Assembly: GCF_001570605.1 (NCBI RefSeq)
Contig: NZ_BBXG01000003.1
Location: 270,858 to 334,857 of the forward strand
DNA from: Herbidospora cretacea
Lineage (GTDB): Bacteria; Actinomycetota; Actinomycetes; Streptosporangiales; Streptosporangiaceae
Direction: 5' to 3'
Length of the DNA stretch: 64,000 nucleotides
Shown here one piece after another: positions 23,355 through 33,858 of the stretch. Every line of letters starts with the position of its first letter. Positions within the stretch are counted from its first letter, which is position 1. The notes under the pieces were generated by a model, which searched no databases, was not told the DNA's origin, and was given only the letters and a program-made list of their open reading frames with translations. The position numbers were made by a program, and so were the translations under genes.

Positions 23355-23459
23355 TTGCGTTTCCCCGGGAAGTCCGGGCTCGCGGCCGCAGACGGGTCTG
23401 GCATGGCGCGGTGAAGTTTGTCGGTGCTTTGCCGTACGCTGCCGTGTCGTGATCACGAC

Positions 23460-24179
23460 ATGATGGGGCATTCCCATGCGCTGACCGGGGCGATCGTCTG
23501 GCTGGGCATCGCGCCCGGCCTGTCCGCGTTACCCGGGGTGCTCGACTTCCAGCCGACCCTGGCCTTCGCCACGGTGATGTCGCCGGCCGAGCTCATCGCG
23601 GGGGCGCTGATCTGCGCCGGGGCGGCCATGCTGCCGGACCTCGATCACCCCAGCGCGACCATCGCGCAGACCTTCGGGCCCGCCACCTGGCTGCTGAGCA
23701 AGGGGGTCAACTTCATCAGCGGGGGACACCGCAAGGCGACCCACTCGCTGCTGTTCGCGATCCTCATGGGGGTGGGGGCCCACCTTCTCGCGACGCGGTT
23801 CACCGTCGGGCAGGACATCCTCGTGGTGCTGTCGATCGGGCTCGCCCTGCGGGCCGTGGGGATCGGGGTGCCGGGGAACAAGATCGCGTCGGCGGTGGTG
23901 AACATCGTGCTGACCGCCGGGATCTTCGCCGCCTTCTGGGGGCTGGGGGTGAGCTACGCCTGGCTGGGGTTCGCGATCGGGATCGGGTGTCTGGTCCACG
24001 TGGCGGGCGACTGCCTGACCGAGCGGGGGTGCCCGGTGCTCTGGCCGCTCAAGCACAAGTGGCTGCTGCCGTGGGACTGGGGCCTCAAGACCGGGAAGAA
24101 GTTCGAGACCAAGATCCTCGCCCCGGCGCTCTCGGTGGCGGTGCTCGCTCTCCTCTTCCTGCGGCTCATGCCCGTGTGA
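23460..24179 (+). CDS. YdjM-type membrane metal-dependent hydrolase
   Basis: A 239-aa membrane protein of the LexA-regulated YdjM family (PF04307). It starts MMGHSHALTGAI, and shows the conserved polar motifs DLDHP (about 61-65), HRKATHS (about 92-98), and a final HVAGDCLT with GCPVLWP, all facing a membrane-embedded hydrolase-like site. Several hydrophobic segments alternate with these motifs. Substrate is unknown. The two ATGs are adjacent (23460 and 23463) and no ribosome site is clear. The 3' end runs into a short tandem repeat. Confidence 0.85.
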   Translation: MMGHSHALTGAIVWLGIAPGLSALPGVLDFQPTLAFATVMSPAELIAGALICAGAAMLPDLDHPSATIAQTFGPATWLLSKGVNFISGGHRKATHSLLFAILMGVGAHLLATRFTVGQDILVVLSIGLALRAVGIGVPGNKIASAVVNIVLTAGIFAAFWGLGVSYAWLGFAIGIGCLVHVAGDCLTERGCPVLWPLKHKWLLPWDWGLKTGKKFETKILAPALSVAVLALLFLRLMPV

Positions 24180-24208
24180 GCGTGCCCGTGTGAGCATGCC
24201 CGCGCGAG
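24167..24208. repeat. Three tandem copies of a 14-bp unit
   Basis: Units at 24167-24180, 24181-24194 and 24195-24208 read CRTGCCCGYGYGAG. The first covers the stop codon of the preceding gene. The third differs by two bases from the first. Confidence 0.8.
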
Positions 24209-24217
24209 AATGCGATA

Positions 24218-24231
24218 TCTTGATATCAAGA
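24218..24231. promoter_or_regulatory. Perfect 14-bp palindrome upstream of acnA
   Basis: TCTTGATATCAAGA is a perfect palindrome in an AT-rich spot about 107 bp before the acnA start, with near-symmetric GATAT flanks. It is a good operator candidate; I cannot name the regulator. Confidence 0.55.
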
Positions 24232-24246
24232 GATATTCGCCCAAGG

Positions 24247-24265
24247 TTAGGTGAGCCTGACCGAT
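24247..24265 (+). promoter_or_regulatory. IdeR/DmdR-type iron box upstream of acnA
   Basis: The 19 bases starting TTAGGTGAGCC match 15 of 19 positions of the DtxR/IdeR consensus (TTAGGTTAGCCTAACCTAA). The site lies 73 bp before the acnA GTG. Iron-dependent regulation of an Fe-S enzyme is biologically sensible, but binding is predicted only. Confidence 0.5.
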
Positions 24266-24337
24266 CAACCCCTCCTGTGCGTACGGGAGGATGGCCGGGC
24301 GAGTTGTCAACAGAAACCTTTGGGGAGGCGAGACTTC

Positions 24338-27076
<2,739 letters not shown>

Positions 27077-27098
27077 CCCCTCGGTTCCACGAGAGAGA

Positions 27099-27129
27099 GC
27101 CGCCCCGGTCGAAGGACCGGGGCGGCTTT
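27099..27129 (+). terminator. Rho-independent terminator after acnA
   Basis: A perfect 12-bp GC-rich stem (GCCGCCCCGGTC, 27099-27110, with its complement at 27115-27126), a GAAG tetraloop and a short T-run. Confidence 0.92.
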
Positions 27130-27236
27130 CGCGTTTCACGGCCGTCTTGGCGGTCAGAGGCCCTGTTCTTGGGCTGACCTTGGTTTTTACCTGGCCTTGG
27201 GTGGGCGACCAGCTTCTTTGCGGGTACGTTTCTTCA

Positions 27237-27315
27237 TTGTTACCCCAGACAACAAACGTTACCGTCCTGTGTCTTTCTCCCACGTTGTCTTGGGCTTACG
27301 TTGTCTCAAACAACA
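27237..27315. promoter_or_regulatory. Cluster of TTGT/ACAA repeats, candidate ROK operators
   Basis: An AT-richer stretch upstream of the sugar-binding protein gene contains TTGTT...AACAA (27237-27241 and 27252-27256), two direct ACGTTGTCT copies (27283-27291 and 27299-27307) and GTTGT/ACAAC inverted arms (27301-27305 and 27311-27315). TTTGTT-type half sites are typical of XylR/ROK repressors, and a ROK gene ends this operon. Confidence 0.5.
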
Positions 27316-27377
27316 TTCACCCATTAGGTGATGCACACCCCCCAGATAGACCCCCGGCCAGAAAGGACCCACGCATC

Positions 27378-28505
27378 ATGCGCAAGGGGATCCTCAGCAT
27401 CGGCGCCGCATTCGCGGCCCTTTCCCTCGGTCTCACCGCGTGTGGCGGGGGTGACGAGGGCACGGAAGCCGCCCCGGCGACCACCGGCGCCGCGCCCGCG
27501 ACGTCCGCCGCCGCCCCCGCTGGCAAGATCGGCGTCATCCTCCCCGACAGCAAGTCCTCCGCCCGGTGGGAGACCGCCGACCGCAAGTACCTCGAAGAGG
27601 CGTTCAAGGCCGCCGGCGTGGCCTACGACATCCAGAACGCGCAGGGTGACAAGACCCAGTTCCAGACCATCGCCGACCAGATGATCACCGGCGGCGTGAC
27701 CGTGCTGGCGATCGTCAACCTCGACTCGGGCACCGGCAAGGCCGTTCTCGACAAGGCGAAGGCCCAGGGCATCGCCACCATCGACTACGACCGCCTCACC
27801 CTCGGCGGCAACGCCGACTACTACGTCTCCTTCGACAACACCGCCGTGGGCAAGCTCCAGGGCGAGGGCCTGTCGAAGTGCCTCACCGACGCCAAGGCCG
27901 AGAAGCCGATCATCTCCTACCTGAACGGCTCGCCGACCGACAACAACGCCACCCTCTTCAAGGAGGGTTACGACAGCGTCCTCAAGCCGAAGTTCGACTC
28001 GGGCGACTACGTCAAGGGCCCGGAGGACTCGGTTCCCGACTGGGACAACGCCCAGGCCGGCACCCTGTTCGAGCAGCAGCTCACCAAGGAGTCGAAGATC
28101 GCCGGCGTGCTCGCCGCGAACGACGGCCTCGGCAACGCCGCCATCGCGGTGCTGAAGAAGAACAACCTCAACGGCAAGGTCCCGGTCACCGGCCAGGACG
28201 CCACCGCGCAGGGCCTGCAGAACATCCTCGCCGGCGACCAGTGCATGACCGTCTACAAGGCCGTCAAGCAGGAGGCCGACGCCACCGCGCAGCTGGCCAT
28301 CGCGCTGGCCAAGGGTGAGAAGCCCGCCGCCACCGGCACCGTCAAGGACACCGAGACCAACGCCGACGTCCCGGCCGTGCTGCTGACCCCGGTCGCCATC
28401 TACAAGGAGAACGTGAAGGACGTCGTCGCCGACGGCTACGTCACGAAGGAAGAGCTCTGCACGGGCGACTTCGCCGCCCTGTGCACCGAGGCCGGAATCA
28501 GCTAG
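27378..28505 (+). CDS. xylF: Sugar ABC transporter substrate-binding lipoprotein (XylF-like)
   Basis: A 375-aa periplasmic-binding-protein type 1 lipoprotein. The signal peptide ends in lipobox SLGLTAC, so the mature protein is anchored outside the membrane; a Thr/Ala/Pro linker follows. The binding domain begins KIGVILPDSKSSARWE and includes DYDRLTLGGNADYYVSFDN, very like xylose-binding proteins, and VLAANDGLGNAAI. It should deliver a pentose to the two transporter genes downstream. A large hairpin separates it from the ATPase gene, probably allowing more binding protein than transporter. Xylose is the likely but unproven substrate. Confidence 0.9.
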   Translation: MRKGILSIGAAFAALSLGLTACGGGDEGTEAAPATTGAAPATSAAAPAGKIGVILPDSKSSARWETADRKYLEEAFKAAGVAYDIQNAQGDKTQFQTIADQMITGGVTVLAIVNLDSGTGKAVLDKAKAQGIATIDYDRLTLGGNADYYVSFDNTAVGKLQGEGLSKCLTDAKAEKPIISYLNGSPTDNNATLFKEGYDSVLKPKFDSGDYVKGPEDSVPDWDNAQAGTLFEQQLTKESKIAGVLAANDGLGNAAIAVLKKNNLNGKVPVTGQDATAQGLQNILAGDQCMTVYKAVKQEADATAQLAIALAKGEKPAATGTVKDTETNADVPAVLLTPVAIYKENVKDVVADGYVTKEELCTGDFAALCTEAGIS

Positions 28506-28515
28506 GAAATTCCGC

Positions 28516-28566
28516 GGGTACGGCCCACGCCCCCTTTCCCCACGACCCGGGGCGTGGGCCGTACCC
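28516..28566 (+). other. Intercistronic 18-bp stem-loop between xylF and xylG
   Basis: Perfect 18-bp arms (28516-28533 and 28549-28566) beginning GGGTACGGCC enclose a 15-nt loop. The structure lies just after the binding-protein gene, where such stems protect upstream mRNA or attenuate downstream transcription. No T-run follows directly. Confidence 0.85.
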
Positions 28567-28594
28567 CTCTCTCTGGAACCAGGAGTAGCCCATC

Positions 28595-29371
28595 GTGTCC
28601 ACGGCACCCGTCCTGGAACTGCGCGGAATCGACAAGAGCTTCGGCCCTGTGCAGGTCCTTCACGATGTCGCCTTTTCGGTGTATCCCGGTGAGGTGACCG
28701 CTCTTGTCGGCGACAACGGCGCCGGTAAGTCCACCCTCGTCAAATGCATCGGCGGCATCCACCCCTTCGACTCGGGCGAGTACTACTTCGAAGGCAAGCA
28801 GGTCCACGTCAGCGGCCCCCGTGACGCGGCGTCGATGGGCGTGGAGATCGTCTATCAGGACCTCGCCCTCTGCGACAACCTCGACATCGTCCAGAACATG
28901 TTCCTCGGCCGCGAGCGCAAGCGCGGGCTGGTGCTGGACGAGGACACGATGGAGGAGATGGCGGCCAAGACCCTGCTGGGCCTGTCGGTCCGGACGGTCA
29001 AGTCACTCCGCCAGCACGTCTCCAGCCTGTCCGGCGGCCAGCGGCAGACCGTCGCGATCGCCAAGGCCGTGTTGTGGAACAGCAAGGTCGTCATCCTCGA
29101 CGAGCCCACCGCCGCCCTGGGCGTCGCGCAGACCGCGCAGGTCCTGGAGCTGGTCCGCCGCCTGGCCGACAAGGGCCTGGCCGTCGTGCTCATCTCGCAC
29201 AACATGAACGACGTCTTCGCGGTCTCCGACCGGATCGCCGCGTTGTACCTCGGCCGCATGGCCGCCCAGGTGAAGACCTCCGACGTCACCCACTCCCAGA
29301 TCGTGGAGCTCATCACGGCCGGGCGCAGCGGGGAGCTCGGCCTGCAGAACGGCAAGGAAGCGACCGCATGA
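28595..29371 (+). CDS. xylG: Sugar ABC transporter ATP-binding protein (XylG-like, single domain)
   Basis: A 258-aa ABC ATPase that powers pentose import from the cytoplasmic face. Walker A is GDNGAGKST (about 43-51), the signature is SLSGGQRQ, Walker B is VVILDEPTAALG and the switch histidine is in ISHNM. Enteric XylG has two fused ATPase domains; this protein has one and presumably dimerises. AGGAG lies 10 nt before the GTG. The stop overlaps the permease start (ATGA). Confidence 0.92.
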   Translation: MSTAPVLELRGIDKSFGPVQVLHDVAFSVYPGEVTALVGDNGAGKSTLVKCIGGIHPFDSGEYYFEGKQVHVSGPRDAASMGVEIVYQDLALCDNLDIVQNMFLGRERKRGLVLDEDTMEEMAAKTLLGLSVRTVKSLRQHVSSLSGGQRQTVAIAKAVLWNSKVVILDEPTAALGVAQTAQVLELVRRLADKGLAVVLISHNMNDVFAVSDRIAALYLGRMAAQVKTSDVTHSQIVELITAGRSGELGLQNGKEATA

Positions 29372-30621
29372 CCACCACAACCGCCCCGGAGGAGAAGGCC
29401 GTCGCGCCGTCCGCCGGGCTGAACCAGCAGGTCCGCGACTACGTGGAGCGGGTGCGCGGAGGTGAACTCGGCGCCCTCCCGGCGGTCATCGGGCTCATCG
29501 TGCTGTGCACGGTCTTCGCGATCCTCTCGCCGGTCTTCCTGTCGCCGGTGAACTTCGCCAACCTGTTCACCCAGGGCGCGGGCGTCACCGTCATCGCGAT
29601 GGGCCTGGTGTTCGTCCTGCTGCTGGGCGAGATCGACCTGTCGGCGGGCTTCGCCTCAGGGGTCTGCGCGGCCTTCCTGGGCGTGCTCCTCACCAACGAG
29701 GGGTGGCCCTGGTACGCCTCGGTGCTGGCCGCGATGGTGGTCGGCGTCGTGATCGGCCTGATCATCGGCTGGCTGGTGGCCAAGCTCGGCATCCCGTCGT
29801 TCGTCGTGACGCTGGCGGCGTTCCTGGCCTTCCAGGGCGTCGTGCTGATCCTGCTCGACGAGGGCACCAACATCTCGATCCGCGACTCGGTCATCCTGGC
29901 CATCGCCAACGAGAACATGTACCCGTGGCTCGGCTGGGCGCTCGTGGTCGTCGGCGTGCTCGCCTACGCCGGGCTCCAGCTGCTCAACAACCGCCGCAGG
30001 GCGGGCCGCGGCCTGGTCACCGACCCGCTGTCGCTGATCGCCGTCCGCGTCGGCGCCCTCGCCGTCGCGTCGGGCTTCGCGGTGTACGTGCTGAACCTGG
30101 AGCGCAGCCGCAACCCCGGCGTCATCTCCCTGACGGGTGTGCCGGTCGTGGTGCCGATCATCCTGGTGCTGCTGCTGGTGTGGACGTTCGTGCTGCGCCG
30201 CACCCGTTTCGGCCGGCACATCTACGCCGTCGGCGGCAACGCCGAGGCGGCCCGCCGGGCCGGCATCAACGTCGACCGGATCAAGATCTCCGCGTTCGTC
30301 ATCTGTTCCTTCATGGCCTCCGTCGGCGGCATCATCGCGGCCTCGCGGGCCAACTCGGTCGACCCGAACACGGGCGGCAGCAACGTGCTGCTGTTCGCGG
30401 TCGGCGCGGCCGTCATCGGCGGCACGTCGCTGTTCGGCGGCAAGGGCCGGGCCCTCGACGCGATCCTCGGCGGCGCGGTCGTCGCGGTCGTCATCAACGG
30501 CATGGGCCTGATGGGTTACAGCTCCAGCGTGAAGTACGTGGTCACCGGCGCGGTGCTGCTGCTCGCGGCGGGTGTGGACGCCCTGTCCCGTAAGCGGGCG
30601 TCGGCTTCCGGCCGCCGATAG
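29368..30621 (+). CDS. xylH: Sugar ABC transporter permease (XylH-like)
   Basis: A 417-aa permease of the ribose/xylose branch (BPD_transp_2 type), with about ten hydrophobic segments. The helix pattern VIAMGLVFVLLLGEIDLSAG and the later GGNAEAARRAGINV loop, which contacts the ATPase, are typical of the family. The ATG overlaps the upstream stop by 4 bp, giving translational coupling. The longer upstream frame is a reading of xylG in another phase and is rejected. Confidence 0.92.
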   Translation: MTTTTAPEEKAVAPSAGLNQQVRDYVERVRGGELGALPAVIGLIVLCTVFAILSPVFLSPVNFANLFTQGAGVTVIAMGLVFVLLLGEIDLSAGFASGVCAAFLGVLLTNEGWPWYASVLAAMVVGVVIGLIIGWLVAKLGIPSFVVTLAAFLAFQGVVLILLDEGTNISIRDSVILAIANENMYPWLGWALVVVGVLAYAGLQLLNNRRRAGRGLVTDPLSLIAVRVGALAVASGFAVYVLNLERSRNPGVISLTGVPVVVPIILVLLLVWTFVLRRTRFGRHIYAVGGNAEAARRAGINVDRIKISAFVICSFMASVGGIIAASRANSVDPNTGGSNVLLFAVGAAVIGGTSLFGGKGRALDAILGGAVVAVVINGMGLMGYSSSVKYVVTGAVLLLAAGVDALSRKRASASGRR

Positions 30622-30664
30622 GGTGGGCGCGAACGACGACCCCCCGGCACCAGAGGCAGGACGC

Positions 30665-31885
30665 ATGCTGCGCGCAGGTCCCTCTCAGGAGGAGATCCGC
30701 AGGCACAACCTCGGCACCCTGCTGCGCCACGTCCACCTCGGCGGTCCGACCTCGCGTGCCGAACTGACCAGCCGGATGGGGCTGAACCGCAGCACCATCA
30801 TGGCGCTGACGGCCGACCTCACCGCGGCCGGGCTGGTGCGCGAGGAACTGCCCAGGGAGACCGGCCGGGCCGGCCGCCCGTCGCTGGTGGTCCGGCCCGA
30901 GTCCTCGCGGGTCTACGTGCTCGCCTTCGACGTGGGCGTCGACCGGTTGGTCGCCGCCCGCGTCGGCTTGGGCGGGGTCATCCTCGACCGGCGCTGGGCG
31001 GTGCGCCCGCGCGGCGCGTTCGATCTCGGCGAGTCGGTCGCCACGCTGGCCGGGTTCGCCCGCCAGATGCACCGCAAGACCAGGGCCGACACCGTCTGCG
31101 TCGGCGCGGCGGCGGCGTTCTGCGGCGCGGTGCGCAAGTCCGACGGCCTGGTCCGCTTCAGCCCCAACCTGGAGATGGAGGACGGCCCGTTCGGTGAGGA
31201 GCTGTCCAAGAAGCTGGCGCTCGGCCTGCCGGTCGCCGTCGGCAACGACGCCAACCTGGGCGCCCTGGCCGAACACACCCGGGGCACCGGCACCGGCTGC
31301 CGCGACCTCGTCTACATGCACGGCGACGTCGGCATCGGCGGCGGCATCGTGGTCAACGGCCAGCTCCTCGGCGGCGCGGCCGGCTACGGCGGCGAGGTCG
31401 GCCACATGGTGGTCAACCCCGGCGGCCGGGCCTGCGGCTGCGGTTCCCACGGCTGCCTGGAGGCCGAGGTGGGGGAGCGGGCGCTGCTGGAGCACGCCGG
31501 CAGCTCCGGCATCCACCGGCTCGCGGCCGGGCGTGGCCGCGACGGCATCCACGCGGTCGTCGAGGCGGCCGACCGCGGCGACATAATCGCTCAGGACGCG
31601 CTCCACCGCGTGGGCGACTGGCTCGGCATCGGCGTCGCCAACCTGGTGAACGTCTTCAACCCCGAGGTCGTCATCTTCGGCGGCACGCTGCGCGAGATCT
31701 ATCTCGGCTCGGCCGCGCAGGTCCGCAGCCGCCTCAACCTGGCCACCCACCCCGCGCTGCGGGAGACCCTGCGGCTGCGCACCTCGGAGCTCGGCGACGA
31801 CGCGACGCTGGTCGGGGCCGCCGAGCTGGCCTTCACGAAAGTACTCGCCGACCCGCTCGAGGTCCTCGCGCGGATGAGCGGCTGA
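30665..31885 (+). CDS. ROK family transcriptional repressor (XylR-like)
   Basis: A 406-aa regulator with an N-terminal winged helix (about 10-70: IRRHNLGTLLRHVHLGGPTSRAELT in two parts, STIMALTADL) and a ROK sugar-kinase-like domain. The latter holds LAFDVGVD, VAVGNDANLGALAEH and the zinc motif CGCGSHGCLE. It probably represses the sugar ABC operon it follows, with a pentose as inducer. GGCAGGA precedes the ATG. The 3' end overlaps the convergent MFS gene by 53 bp. Confidence 0.9.
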   Translation: MLRAGPSQEEIRRHNLGTLLRHVHLGGPTSRAELTSRMGLNRSTIMALTADLTAAGLVREELPRETGRAGRPSLVVRPESSRVYVLAFDVGVDRLVAARVGLGGVILDRRWAVRPRGAFDLGESVATLAGFARQMHRKTRADTVCVGAAAAFCGAVRKSDGLVRFSPNLEMEDGPFGEELSKKLALGLPVAVGNDANLGALAEHTRGTGTGCRDLVYMHGDVGIGGGIVVNGQLLGGAAGYGGEVGHMVVNPGGRACGCGSHGCLEAEVGERALLEHAGSSGIHRLAAGRGRDGIHAVVEAADRGDIIAQDALHRVGDWLGIGVANLVNVFNPEVVIFGGTLREIYLGSAAQVRSRLNLATHPALRETLRLRTSELGDDATLVGAAELAFTKVLADPLEVLARMSG

Positions 31886-33254
31886 CCGGGCGCAGCACCG
31901 CGAAGGCGACCGCGAAGGCCACCGCGAGCAGGCCCGCCGACACCGTGAACGCGAGCTGATATCCGCCGGTCAGCGCGGCGGGCCCGGACGCCCCCTCGCC
32001 CAGCAGGTCGTCGGTCCGCCCGGCCGCCAGCGTCGACAGCACCGCCACGCCGAGCGCCATGCCGATCTGCTGCGTGGTGTTGAACAGGCCCGAGGCCAGC
32101 CCGGCGTCGTCCTCCCGGGCGTCGGACATGCCGAGGTTCGTCAGGGCGGGCAGCACCAGCCCGCCCCCGGCGATGAGCAGCATCACCGGCAGCAGGTCGG
32201 TGACGTAGTCGGCGTCGACCGGCACCCGGGTCAGCCACCCCATCGCGGCGGCCAGCAGCACCAGCCCGGCGAGCAGCACCGCACGGGCCCCGAACCGGTC
32301 GTTGAGCCGCGCCGAGACGAACAGCGACACCCCGCCGATGGCCACCGCCGCGGGCAGCATGGCCAGCCCGGTGGCGAGGGCGCCGTACCCGAGGACCCGC
32401 TGCATGTAGAGGGCGACCAGGATCTGGAAGGCGAACATCGCCGACAGCGCGAGGATCTGCACCAGGTTGGCGCCCGACACGTTGCGGGACCGGAGGATCC
32501 GCAGCGGCATGAGCGGGGTGCGCGCGGTCGCCTGGCGCACGAAGAACCCGGCCAGCAGCAGCAGCGCCACCGCCCCGAGGACGAGGCTCTCCCCGCCGCC
32601 GCGCCCTTCGATCCCGACCACGGTGTAGACGCCCAGCATCAGCCCGCCGGTGACCAGCGCCGCCCCGGCGACGTCGGCCCCGGCCGACAGGCCCGCGCCG
32701 CGCTCGGCGGGCAGCGCCCTGACCGCCAGCAGGATCGTGGCCAGCCCGATCGGCACGTTGATGAAGAAGATCCAGTGCCAGTCGAGCGCGTCGGTGAGCA
32801 CCCCGCCGAGGACCTGGCCGATGGAGGCCCCCGCCGCGCCGGTGAAGCTGAACACGCCGATCGCCCTGGCACGTTCGCCCGGTTCGGTGAACAGCGTCAC
32901 CAGGATGCCGAGCACCACCGAGGAGGCCAGCGCGCTGCCGGCGCCCTGGAGGAACCGGGCGGCGATGAGCAGTCCCGGGCTGCCGGCCAGCCCCGCCAGC
33001 AGCGACGCCGCGACGAACACGGCGTTCCCGGCCAGGAACACGCGTTTGCGCCCGATCAGGTCGCCCAGCCGCCCGGACAGCAGCAGCAGCCCGCCGAAGG
33101 GGATGAGGTAGGCGTTGACGGTCCAGCTCAGGTCGGCCGGGGAGAAGCCGAGGTCGTGCTGGATGGCGGGCAGCGCCACGGTCACGATGCTGCCGTCGAG
33201 GATGGTCATCAGCATGGCGGCGGACAGAACCGCCAACGCGAGCCAACGGGACAC
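31833..33254 (-). CDS. MFS drug:H+ antiporter, DHA2-like (14 TMS type)
   Basis: A 473-aa efflux pump. The family motifs are visible: LDGSIVTVALPAIQHDLG at helix 1, SWTVNAYLI at helix 2, GRLGDLIGRKRVFLAG after helix 2, and the antiporter segment GAAGASIGQVLGGVLTD in helix 5. Fourteen hydrophobic segments can be counted. CAGGAGA lies before the GTG start. A MarR gene directly upstream on the same strand probably represses it. Substrates are likely hydrophobic toxins or antibiotics but cannot be named. Confidence 0.9.
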   Translation of the reverse strand: MSRWLALAVLSAAMLMTILDGSIVTVALPAIQHDLGFSPADLSWTVNAYLIPFGGLLLLSGRLGDLIGRKRVFLAGNAVFVAASLLAGLAGSPGLLIAARFLQGAGSALASSVVLGILVTLFTEPGERARAIGVFSFTGAAGASIGQVLGGVLTDALDWHWIFFINVPIGLATILLAVRALPAERGAGLSAGADVAGAALVTGGLMLGVYTVVGIEGRGGGESLVLGAVALLLLAGFFVRQATARTPLMPLRILRSRNVSGANLVQILALSAMFAFQILVALYMQRVLGYGALATGLAMLPAAVAIGGVSLFVSARLNDRFGARAVLLAGLVLLAAAMGWLTRVPVDADYVTDLLPVMLLIAGGGLVLPALTNLGMSDAREDDAGLASGLFNTTQQIGMALGVAVLSTLAAGRTDDLLGEGASGPAALTGGYQLAFTVSAGLLAVAFAVAFAVLRPVSRSSARGPRAGRRVLS

Positions 33255-33293
33255 GGTCGTCTCCTGTTCGAGGGGGAACAGAAGCGACCGTAG

Positions 33294-33322
33294 CAGATAG
33301 TTTTGTTGTAGACGATCCTCAA
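33294..33322 (-). promoter_or_regulatory. Candidate sigma-70-like promoter for the MFS pump
   Basis: On the minus strand TTGAGG (33322-33317) and TATCTG (33299-33294) are separated by 17 nt. The spacer is AT-rich, an unusual island here, and could hold the MarR operator. The pump could thus be transcribed apart from marR. Confidence 0.5.
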
Positions 33323-33327
33323 CGGAC

Positions 33328-33807
33328 CTAATTGACGCGCTGGCGGGCCCGCCGGGCGTTCTGCGGGGCTTCGACGGGGGTGGCCAGAAGGCCTTCGGTC
33401 AGGCGGGTGAGCAGGCGCACGAGCGTCCGCGCGTCGTCGCCGGGGAGCGCTTCGAGCACCTCGCGGTGGACGCGGTCGGCGATCCGCATGCTGTCGCGGG
33501 CGGCCTCGGCGCCCTTCTCGGTCACCGCGATGATGCGCGCCCGGCGGTCGGTGCTCGACGGCCGGCGCTCGGCCAGGCCGGCCTGCTCCAGGGCGTCGAC
33601 CGTGACCACCATCGTGGTCTTGTCCATGTCGCCGATCTCGGCGAGCTGGGCCTGGGTGCGCTCCTCCTCGACGGCGTGGACGAGCACGCAGTGCATCCGG
33701 GCGGTCAGCCCGATCTCGGCCAGCGCCGCCGCCATCCGGGTCCGCAGCACATGGCTGGTGTGGTCGAGCAGGAACGACAGGTCCGGTTCGGTACGGGAGG
33801 GCGCCAT
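33328..33807 (-). CDS. MarR family transcriptional regulator
   Basis: A 159-aa winged-helix repressor. Conserved pieces are LAEIGDMDKTTMVVTVDALEQAGLAERRPSSTDRRAR in segments covering the recognition helix and the DxR wing (about 55-95), flanked by helical dimerisation ends. It should respond to a phenolic or drug-like ligand and control the downstream MFS pump, 73 bp away on the same strand. Confidence 0.92.
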   Translation of the reverse strand: MAPSRTEPDLSFLLDHTSHVLRTRMAAALAEIGLTARMHCVLVHAVEEERTQAQLAEIGDMDKTTMVVTVDALEQAGLAERRPSSTDRRARIIAVTEKGAEAARDSMRIADRVHREVLEALPGDDARTLVRLLTRLTEGLLATPVEAPQNARRARQRVN

Positions 33808-33858
33808 CGCATCAGGATAGTCAGCCGCTCCCGTACCGGATCGTCTGTTACGGGAGGA

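Larger units (their letters stand above)
23119..23459. other. Intergenic regulatory region between padR and the YdjM-like gene
   Basis: No gene is seen in these 341 bp. The padR-proximal half is much richer in A+T than the flanks and holds inverted repeats; the other half holds a long imperfect hairpin. Both divergent promoters should lie here. Confidence 0.6.
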
